From Massilia litorea (lineage in GTDB: Bacteria > Pseudomonadota > Gammaproteobacteria > Burkholderiales > Burkholderiaceae_D): DNA of 64,000 nucleotides. A program made the translations under genes and the position numbers. The notes under the pieces are model-generated. The model was given only the letters and a program-made list of their open reading frames with translations, searched no databases and had not been told where the DNA came from. Shown one piece after another: positions 28,198 to 34,197 of the stretch. Position 1 is the stretch's first letter. Every line of letters begins with the position of its first letter. The stretch spans positions 3,596,001-3,660,000 of the forward strand of contig NZ_CP062941.1 in assembly GCF_015101885.1 (NCBI RefSeq), in the 5' to 3' direction.

Positions 28198-28529
28198 GGC
28201 GCTGTTCGCATTAAGTGTGGAATATGCCGATTCCCACCCGCAGCAAAGCCTCCGGCATCTTGACGCGGGCGCCGTCGAGCGCCCAGCGCCAGCCGGGATA
28301 GTTGCCGAGGTAACGGCTGGCAACCCCGCGAAACGGCTGCCGCCAGCCGCGCGCTTGATCGTTGGCAGCAACAGGCCGGGCAAACGTTCGTGCCGGCGCC
28401 GGGTCAGCCCGGCCAGGTTCTTCAGGAAGTGCTCGAACTTGCGTGCTTGCATGCCAAGCTCCTCACGGGTGAAGTCTCACTCGGACCTCAGCCGTTCAAG
28501 AAGATTCCACATTTAACGCAAACAGCGCC
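28198..28529 (-). mobile_element. internally deleted IS1595-type element, 332 bp
   Basis: Terminal inverted repeats of about 23 bp (28198-28220 and 28507-28529, about three mismatches) enclose transposase remnants. The element is flanked by an 8-bp A8 direct repeat (28190-28197 and 28530-28537), the target-duplication length of IS1595 elements. It inserted in the T tract of the terminator of peptide gene 6. It can no longer encode transposase and would move only if one is supplied in trans. Confidence 0.82.
28211..28452 (-). pseudogene. IS1595-family transposase remnant
   Basis: The N-terminal piece (MQARKFEHFLKNLAGLTRRR, then ERLPGLLLPTIKRAAG) reads from 28452. The C-terminal piece lies in another frame and ends with SRYLGNYPGWRWALDGARVK and MPEALLRVGIGIFHT before a TAA at 28211-28213, the typical end of IS1595 transposases. 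About 80 codons of a normal length near 300 remain, joined across an internal deletion near 28350. Catalytic residues are lost. Confidence 0.8.
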
Positions 28530-28559
28530 AAAAAAAAACGTCCGGCTTGTGGCCGGACG
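28530..28559 (-). terminator. terminator of peptide array 2
   Basis: On the minus strand an 8-bp stem (CGTCCGGC / GCCGGACG, positions 28539-28559) is followed by nine T residues. It lies 22 bp after peptide gene 6 and still works in principle although the IS1595 remnant sits inside its T tract. Confidence 0.85.
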
Positions 28560-28581
28560 GTTCGGTGTGCAGCGCAGGAGC

Positions 28582-28770
28582 TCAGCGCACCGGCGGGCTT
28601 GCCCCGGTCCGCCTGGCGCCGGGCGCCGGGTCGTACAGGCGGATCTTGCGCACGACTGGCCGTGGGACGCCGCCGCTGGCGCGAAAGCGTGCGCCGCCGG
28701 CGATCGCATGCATTGCCTGGCGGTCGAGTTCGGTACTTTCCGGTAAATCCTTGATGACGATGCTGGCCAT
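28582..28770 (-). CDS. double-glycine leader peptide precursor 6, basic core, 62 aa
   Basis: Leader MASIVIKDLPESTELDRQAM then HAIAGG at about residue 26. The core is short (about 36 aa) and strongly basic and Pro-rich: ARFRASGGVPRPVVRKIRLY, then DPAPGARRTG. This differs sharply from the N/Q-rich cores, so it may have a distinct role, for example membrane-active. GGAG precedes the ATG. It is the last gene of array 2, separated from gene 7 by a stem-loop and followed by a terminator. Confidence 0.8.
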   Translation of the reverse strand: MASIVIKDLPESTELDRQAMHAIAGGARFRASGGVPRPVVRKIRLYDPAPGARRTGASPPVR

Positions 28771-28798
28771 GGTATCTCCTTGACTTGCATGTTAACGG

Positions 28799-28824
28799 CC
28801 CCCATCCCATTGCTGGGATGGGGG
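28799..28824 (-). promoter_or_regulatory. strong stem-loop between peptide genes 7 and 6
   Basis: CCCCCATCCCA and TGGGATGGGGG form an 11-bp perfect stem with a 4-nt loop. On the minus strand no T tract follows, so it probably attenuates or sets the 3' end of the upstream peptide mRNA rather than fully terminating. Confidence 0.6.
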
Positions 28825-28846
28825 TGCAAAATGCTGCGCGCCCCGG

Positions 28847-29098
28847 TCAGAGTTCGACCGTGTTCCGGGCCCACAGCGCGGCGGCCACATCGACGTCCGG
28901 TCCCTTGAAGCCGGCGCCGATCACGCCGTTATTGTTGAGGACGTTGATACCGATCTGCTGGAACTGGCCGATCTGCTGGTTGACGTTGACGTTCACATTG
29001 ACATCCTTGCCGAAGGCGCTGCCGCCGTGCACGCGTGCCATTGAACGGCTGTCCAGTTCGCCGGCGTGGGCGAGGTCCCTGACTGCGATGGTAGACAT
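28847..29098 (-). CDS. double-glycine leader peptide precursor 7, N/Q/V-rich core, 83 aa
   Basis: Leader MSTIAVRDLAHAGELDSRSM then ARVHGG. The core has VNVNVNVNQQIGQFQQIGI followed by NVLNNNGVIGAGF, paralogous to precursor 3 at protein and DNA level but more diverged than the 4/8 and 5/9 pairs. It starts 15 bp after precursor 8, so they share a transcript. The strict V-N alternation is a beta-strand pattern. No cysteine. Confidence 0.85.
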   Translation of the reverse strand: MSTIAVRDLAHAGELDSRSMARVHGGSAFGKDVNVNVNVNQQIGQFQQIGINVLNNNGVIGAGFKGPDVDVAAALWARNTVEL

Positions 29099-29113
29099 GA
29101 TATTCCCCTTGCC

Positions 29114-29389
29114 TTAGCCGATGATCTTGTTTTCGCCGTCCTGGTGGACGTCGCTGTGCACGTTTACGCCACCGACAAAGGCCGAGCCGTTGGCCGTCAG
29201 CGTGGCCACGCTCTGCTGCTGGAACAGGTTCTGGGTGGCGCTGATCGAGGAATCGACGCTGGGCGCGTAGTTGAGGTCGCCGTAGCTGTAGCCGGGCGTG
29301 CCCATCTTGAAGCCGCCGCGCACATGCGCCATGGCGCTGCGGTCGAGTTGTTCGGTACGGGCCAGGTCGGTGATGGTCAGGGTTTTCAT
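29114..29389 (-). CDS. double-glycine leader peptide precursor 8, 91 aa
   Basis: Near-copy of precursor 4: leader MKTLTITDLARTEQLDRSAM then AHVRGG, core FKMGTPGYSYGDLNYAPS. Two residues differ (I to T in the leader, T to A in the core). AAGGAG lies before the ATG. It follows precursor 9 by 46 bp and precedes 7 by 15 bp, on the transcript from the sigma-54 promoter at 29780. Confidence 0.9.
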   Translation of the reverse strand: MKTLTITDLARTEQLDRSAMAHVRGGFKMGTPGYSYGDLNYAPSVDSSISATQNLFQQQSVATLTANGSAFVGGVNVHSDVHQDGENKIIG

Positions 29390-29435
29390 GGTAATGCTCC
29401 TTGGGATGTGTATGCGGGAATGGTGTAGGTGGTAT

Positions 29436-29714
29436 TCAACGACGCACGATCTTGTTGTTGCCGTCCTGCGAAACATGGCTGTCGACGTTGACGCCGTCCA
29501 GGAAGGCCGAGCCGTTGGCGGTGGCGGTCACCACTTCCTGCATCTGCGCCAGGTTCTGGGTCGCCGTGATCGACGAGTCGAAGCTCGGGGCATAGTTCAC
29601 GTCGCCATACGAATAGCCGGGCATGCCCATCTTGAAGCCGCCGCGGACTTGCGCCATGGCGCTGCGGTCGAGTTGTTCGGTGCGGGCCAGGTCGGTGATG
29701 ATCAAGCTTTTCAT
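29436..29714 (-). CDS. double-glycine leader peptide precursor 9, 92 aa
   Basis: Near-copy of precursor 5, with leader ending AQVRGG in place of AHVRGG. The core is unchanged: FKMGMPGYSYGDVNYAPS and onward to NNKIVRR. It heads array 2, about 55 nt after the predicted start of the sigma-54 promoter at 29780-29795. AGGAG precedes the ATG. Identity of the mature product with that of precursor 5 implies gene-dosage selection or a very recent duplication. Confidence 0.9.
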   Translation of the reverse strand: MKSLIITDLARTEQLDRSAMAQVRGGFKMGMPGYSYGDVNYAPSFDSSITATQNLAQMQEVVTATANGSAFLDGVNVDSHVSQDGNNKIVRR

Positions 29715-29779
29715 GGTGATTCTCCTGAAGTGGTAAGTGGTTTGGAGTGAGGCATTTGGTTTGCGCTCAATGGACATAT

Positions 29780-29795
29780 AGCGAAAGGCGTGCCA
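29780..29795 (-). promoter_or_regulatory. sigma-54 promoter of peptide array 2
   Basis: TGGCAC-N5-TCGCT on the minus strand, identical to the promoter of array 1 because it lies within the duplication. Confidence 0.75.
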
Positions 29796-29916
29796 GGTGC
29801 TTCCGGCGCCGGCAGATCTGGCGCAAGCCATTGAATCGAAACGATTTTATTCGGGAGCATCAGGAGGCCGGGCGCGCGCCCGGATGAATTCCGGCAGGCC
29901 GCGAGCACGGTCCGAC

Positions 29917-29941
29917 CCAACAGATTTCGGCCCGGTGTCGG
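29917..29941 (-). promoter_or_regulatory. candidate sigma-54 activator site C
   Basis: CCAACA-N13-TGTCGG preceded by GGTCCG, about 122 bp upstream of the -24 box, nearly the same distance as site D. It lies between the divergent peptide array and kinase gene, so it could influence both. Confidence 0.5.
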
Positions 29942-30054
29942 GTGCCGCCCTACACGGATCCCGACGCGCTCCGATTCGCTGCCACAAAGGCTTGATCGTC
30001 TGCCAATTCATGCTAGTCTCAAAGCTAGCGGCCTCTGATTCAGACAATCACATC

Positions 30055-32100
30055 ATGGACAGTTTCGCTAACGCGATTCATCAGTTGCAGAGTGGTGCTT
30101 TGCAGCGGCCCGAGTTTTTCGCACAGCTCGACCGGGTGCTGGCAAGCGCTCCGGAAAGCGGCGCCCGCCTGCTCGAACTCCTGAGCCAGGAACACGCGCG
30201 CAAGCCGCTCCCGAGCGAGGTCTATACCCAGGTACAGCAGCGCATCGGCGGGCTGATCGCAGCGCGCCAGCGCCTGGGCGGGGACGATACCTTCGTCCAG
30301 ACCCAGCCCGGCGCACACGCTGCCGAGCAAGACCCGCCGGCGGCAGCGGGGCCCGCACGGGAAGCCCCGAACGATGCTGAGCCCGAGCGGATGAAGGGCG
30401 TCGGCGAAACGCTGAACGGCCGTTTCGTGCTCGAAGAGTGCATCGGGTTCGGCGGCATGGGTACCGTCTACAAGGCGCTCGACCTGCGCAAGCTCGAGGC
30501 CTCCGACCGCAAGCCGTATATCGCCATCAAAGTGCTCAACGTCCAGTTCCGCGGCCATCCGAAGTCGCTCATCGCCCTGCAGCGCGAAGCGAGGAAGGCA
30601 CAGGCGCTGGCCCATCCGAACATCGTGTCTGTCTACGATTTCGACCGCGACGGGCCGATGGTCTATCTCACCATGGAATACCTGCAGGGAAAGCCGCTGA
30701 GCCAGGTGCTACGGGCACCGGGATTCAGCGGCATGCCGTATGCGGATGTGCTGCCCATCGTCACCGGCATGGGCAGTGCGCTGGCGTATGCGCATGGGCG
30801 TGGCTTCGTCCATTGCGACTTCAAGCCCGGTAACGTGATCCTGACCGACGCCGGCATCGTGAAAGTCATCGATTTCGGGATCGCGCGCGTATTCCAGAAG
30901 ACCGAAGAAGACGTCGACGTCACCGTGTTCGATCCGGGCAGCCTCGGCGCGCTGACGCCGGCCTACGCCAGCCCCGAGATGCTCGAGCAGCGCGAACCCG
31001 ATCCACGCGACGACATCTATGCACTGGCCTGCATCACCTATGAACTGCTGACCGGGCATCATCCGTTCAACCGGCTGTCCTCGGCGCAGGCGCGCGGCGC
31101 CGGCATGAAGCCCCAGCGCCCTGCGAGCCTGGGCCGGGCACAATGGCAGGCTCTGCGCTGTGGCCTTGCACTCGAGCGCGAGGCGCGCACGCCGACGGTA
31201 ATGCGCTTCCTTGACGAGTTCAGCGCCGGCAGCGTGAAGTCGCGCTACGGCGTGGCGGCTGCTGCCGGCGCAGGCATGCTTGCACTCGGTGCGCTGGGGG
31301 TGGCAGCCTGGCTCACCCTCGGGAGGGAGGCGCGTCCCCCGGCCGCAACCGCGGCCTCGCCGGCAGCGGCGCCGGCCGTCCCCGCAGTGCAGCCGGAGGC
31401 GCCCGCACGCCCGCCGCCGACACCGGCGGCCCTGGCCGCTGCGCTGGCTGGCATTCCGTGCTCGGCCCTGGCTGCCGCGACGCGCGGCGATACGGTCGAG
31501 GTCCAGGGCTTCGTGTCGAAAGCTACGGGCCCCGCCGGGATCAAGGATGCCCTGGCGGCGCTGCCTGGCGTGGCCGCGGTAAGCCTGTCGGTACGCCAGA
31601 TCGACCCCGCCAGCTGCCCGGTGATCTCGGCATTGGCCCCGCACTGGACTGCGTCGCGGCAGTCCGGGGGCGCGCTGCGCCTGGCGGGCGCGCAAGCCGG
31701 TGCCGCCGCGGTATTGGCCGAAGGCGATTCGCTGATGGTCGATATCACCAGCCCGAACGCCGAATCCTTCGTGACCGTCGATGCCTATCTGGCCGACGGC
31801 AAGGTCATCCACCTGCTGCCGAATGCGCTCGCGCTCGACAACAAGGCGCCGCCGAACCATGCCGAGACGATTGGCAAGCCAGGCGACTGGATCGTCGGCA
31901 AGTCGGCCGGGACCGAACTGGTCGTGGTGCTGCTGACGACGCCGAAGCCGCTTTTCCCAACGCTGCGGCGCGAGTCGGAGCCACGCGCGGACTACCTCGC
32001 GGAGCTTGCGGCCAACCTCGAGCAGGTCCGTGCACATGGCGGCGCCGGCAGGATCGGGGTCGAGTTTTTGCCCATCACCATCAAGTCCCAGGGGCGCTAG
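30055..32100 (+). CDS. transmembrane Ser/Thr protein kinase, 681 aa
   Basis: After a helical N-terminal region, the kinase domain (about 120-390) has the glycine loop IGFGGMGTVYKA, AIKVLN lysine, catalytic loop HCDFKPGNV (Cys instead of Arg before Asp, a non-RD kinase), DFG in VIDFGIARV and the APE-like YASPEM. One membrane helix (about 400-422) leads through an Ala/Pro linker to a periplasmic domain of about 230 residues. That part contains GDTVEVQGFVSKATGPAGIK, BON-like, and LMVDITSPNAESFVTVDAYL, like a DUF4384-type domain. It probably senses envelope state and opposes the phosphatase at 24593. An in-frame upstream extension to 29797 is not favoured. Confidence 0.9.
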   Translation: MDSFANAIHQLQSGALQRPEFFAQLDRVLASAPESGARLLELLSQEHARKPLPSEVYTQVQQRIGGLIAARQRLGGDDTFVQTQPGAHAAEQDPPAAAGPAREAPNDAEPERMKGVGETLNGRFVLEECIGFGGMGTVYKALDLRKLEASDRKPYIAIKVLNVQFRGHPKSLIALQREARKAQALAHPNIVSVYDFDRDGPMVYLTMEYLQGKPLSQVLRAPGFSGMPYADVLPIVTGMGSALAYAHGRGFVHCDFKPGNVILTDAGIVKVIDFGIARVFQKTEEDVDVTVFDPGSLGALTPAYASPEMLEQREPDPRDDIYALACITYELLTGHHPFNRLSSAQARGAGMKPQRPASLGRAQWQALRCGLALEREARTPTVMRFLDEFSAGSVKSRYGVAAAAGAGMLALGALGVAAWLTLGREARPPAATAASPAAAPAVPAVQPEAPARPPPTPAALAAALAGIPCSALAAATRGDTVEVQGFVSKATGPAGIKDALAALPGVAAVSLSVRQIDPASCPVISALAPHWTASRQSGGALRLAGAQAGAAAVLAEGDSLMVDITSPNAESFVTVDAYLADGKVIHLLPNALALDNKAPPNHAETIGKPGDWIVGKSAGTELVVVLLTTPKPLFPTLRRESEPRADYLAELAANLEQVRAHGGAGRIGVEFLPITIKSQGR

Positions 32101-32106
32101 CCAGCT

Positions 32107-33177
32107 TTATCGGAGACTGCGTGCAACCCGAAAACCATTCTGCAGTTGACGCACGCTGGCGTCATACTTGAAACGTGTCGAGACGACCATGTAGGGCGCG
32201 CCTTCGCGCCACGATCCGCCGCGGATGACGCGCACCGTGCAATTCGGCTCCTCCCATGTCCTGCCATTCGCCGGCGCGTCCTTGAAGTTGTTGTGCCAGC
32301 AGTCGCTCACCCATTCCCAGACACTGCCGCTGGTGTCGTGCAGGCCCCAGGGGTTGGCGGCGAAGCTACCCACGTTCGCCGGCGCATCGCTGCTCCAGGG
32401 TGGGCCGCACTCCTTGCAGTTCGCTTTCCCGGTCGCCATCTGCGCGCCCCACCAATAGGGCGTGTCGGTGCCGCCCCTGGCCGCGTATTCCCACTCGGCC
32501 TCGGACGGCAGGCGGTAGGGCTTGCCGGTGGCGGCAGCCAGCCATTTGACATACTGCTGCGCGTCGTCCCAGCTGAGGTCGCGCATGGGCGCGGCCGGGC
32601 CGGTATTCGCCGGCTGCGCGACCTTCGGGCAGCCACCGCCGCTGACGCAGGCATTCCATTGTTGCACGGTCACTTCGTATTTGCCGATCGCAAACGGCGT
32701 AGTGATTGCGACCGGGTGCGCCGGCTTCTCGCTTGGGTCGCTGGCATTGTTTCCCATCGTGTAGGAAGCGGGCGGGAGCGAGACCAGGACCGGGCAGTAT
32801 GGGCAATCCCTGATTTCCGCGCCGCCTTTCGTGATGACGGGCGCGGCCGTTGGCGGGGGCGCCGCCGGCCTGGCCGGCGCCGCCTGTGCCGGGGGCGGCG
32901 CGGCGGCCGCGGCCGGGGCCGGCGCGCGCAGCCGGGATATCCGGGCCTGTGCCAGGGCCGCGAAGCGTCCCTTCGGATACGCCTTCAGATATGCCTCGTA
33001 ATCGGCAGGGTGGACGCTGTCCTTCACCGAGTTCCAGAATGCGAGTTCGAACTGTTCGGGACTCGCTCGCGGAACGATCCCGGAAGGTCTCGTTTCAGCC
33101 GCGCGCTCCTGCGCATGGGCAAAACATGAGAGAGCGGGGCCGGCCAGTACGCAAACCATCAACGGCTTATGCCACAT
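32107..33177 (-). CDS. exported FGE/SUMF1-like protein, 356 aa
   Basis: A signal peptide ([23 protein letters not shown]) is followed by a short helical repeat ([22 protein letters not shown]), an Ala/Pro linker, and a formylglycine-generating-enzyme-like domain (about 140-355). Motifs include [61 protein letters not shown] and IRGGSW with FRVARS. Bona fide FGE needs specific cysteines; here many members are non-catalytic binding folds. It is convergent with the kinase. GAGGAG precedes the ATG, which starts the signal peptide. Confidence 0.88.
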   Translation of the reverse strand: MWHKPLMVCVLAGPALSCFAHAQERAAETRPSGIVPRASPEQFELAFWNSVKDSVHPADYEAYLKAYPKGRFAALAQARISRLRAPAPAAAAAPPPAQAAPARPAAPPPTAAPVITKGGAEIRDCPYCPVLVSLPPASYTMGNNASDPSEKPAHPVAITTPFAIGKYEVTVQQWNACVSGGGCPKVAQPANTGPAAPMRDLSWDDAQQYVKWLAAATGKPYRLPSEAEWEYAARGGTDTPYWWGAQMATGKANCKECGPPWSSDAPANVGSFAANPWGLHDTSGSVWEWVSDCWHNNFKDAPANGRTWEEPNCTVRVIRGGSWREGAPYMVVSTRFKYDASVRQLQNGFRVARSLR

Positions 33178-33296
33178 GAGCGGCTCCTCGGTCGGACTGC
33201 GTTTGATAGGATTTGACTTGCGGTCTGACTGAGAGTGTGCCAGATTTAGCAGTATAGAAGCGCGCCTCCGTACCAACCCGGCTGGAGTGATACATC

Positions 33297-33755
33297 ATGC
33301 GCCACACCCTGGTCCTCGCCGCGCTGTTGGCGGCAGTCCTGCAGTCGTTTGCCGCAGGATCCGGCACTGCCTTGCCTGCGGCGGAGACCACTGCGAAACC
33401 GGCCGCCGATCCACGCAGCGCCCAAGTCTATTTCATCTGGCCACATGAGGGCACGGTGATAAGCGGCGGCAAGTTCTGGGTACGGATGGGACTGCGCAAC
33501 ATGGGCGTCGCACCGAAAGGGACGGCGCTGCCGAATACGGGCCATCACCACCTGTTGATCGACACTGAACTGCCGTCGATGACGGAACCGATTCCCAACG
33601 ACCGCAACCACCTGCATTTCGGCGCCGGCGAGACCGAGGCCAGGATCGAGCTGCCGCCCGGCACCCACACCTTGCAATTGCTGCTCGGGGACATGAACCA
33701 CGTGCCGCACAAGCCGCCCGTGGTGTCGAAGAAGATCACTGTCACGGTTCGCTAG
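33297..33755 (+). CDS. exported DUF4399 protein A, 152 aa
   Basis: A cleavable signal peptide (MRHTLVLAALLAAVLQSFAA) precedes a DUF4399 domain: VYFIWPHEGTVISGGKFWVR, NTGHHHLLIDTELP, NDRNHLHFGAGETEARIELP and HTLQLLLGDMNHVPH. The repeated His residues suggest metal binding, but this is not established. It is the first gene of a plus-strand operon ending with HlyD. Gene B follows after 16 bp. Role in the export system is unknown; it is predicted periplasmic. Confidence 0.85.
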   Translation: MRHTLVLAALLAAVLQSFAAGSGTALPAAETTAKPAADPRSAQVYFIWPHEGTVISGGKFWVRMGLRNMGVAPKGTALPNTGHHHLLIDTELPSMTEPIPNDRNHLHFGAGETEARIELPPGTHTLQLLLGDMNHVPHKPPVVSKKITVTVR

Positions 33756-33771
33756 CCCAAGGGAGCACACC

Positions 33772-34191
33772 ATGCGCACATTGTTCGCGGTACTGGTCCT
33801 GACGGCCGGGCTGACAGGCATGGCGGCCCGCGCCACGGACGCACCTGCGAACGCCTACTGCTATATCGGCTGGCCCACGGATGGCCAGGTGATCGCGGCC
33901 GGCAAGCCCTTCCGTATCTGGTTCGGCCTGCGCTACATGGGCGTGGCCCCGAAAGGCGTCGCCTTCGCCAATACGGGCCATCATCACCTGCTGATCGACA
34001 CGGAGCTCCCACCGGCGGGGCAGCCGATCCCGAACGACCGCAACCACCTGCATTATGGCGCCGGCGAGACGGAGACGATGATCGAGCTGACGCCCGGGAA
34101 GCACACGCTGCAATTGTTAATGGGCGACGAAAACCACGTTCCCCATACGCCGCCGGTGACGTCCAGGAAAATCACGATCACCGTCAGGTGA
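33772..34191 (+). CDS. exported DUF4399 protein B, 139 aa
   Basis: A paralogue of protein A with its own signal peptide (MRTLFAVLVLTAGLTGMAARA). Matching blocks are YIGWPTDGQVIAAGKPFRIW, NTGHHHLLIDTELPPAG, NDRNHLHYGAGETETMIEL and HTLQLLMGDENHVPH. Spacing to the next gene is 6 bp, so translation is probably coupled with the HD-GYP protein. The tandem pair most likely arose by local duplication. Confidence 0.85.
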   Translation: MRTLFAVLVLTAGLTGMAARATDAPANAYCYIGWPTDGQVIAAGKPFRIWFGLRYMGVAPKGVAFANTGHHHLLIDTELPPAGQPIPNDRNHLHYGAGETETMIELTPGKHTLQLLMGDENHVPHTPPVTSRKITITVR

Positions 34192-34197
34192 CTGCGC

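Larger units (their letters stand above)
29114..29797. repeat. 684-bp direct repeat, copy 2
   Basis: Second copy of 26360-27043 (about 99 percent identical), containing peptide genes 8 and 9 and the sigma-54 promoter. Confidence 0.93.

Noticed and set aside
18924..29714. Lanthipeptide or other modified RiPP cluster
   Set aside because: Cores lack cysteine and no lanthionine, radical SAM or cyclodehydratase gene is nearby; the YcaO at 13610 is the OsmC-fused housekeeping type.
26045..29797. CRISPR-like repeated pattern
   Set aside because: The repetition comes from paralogous peptide genes; there are no short regular repeats with spacers and no cas genes.
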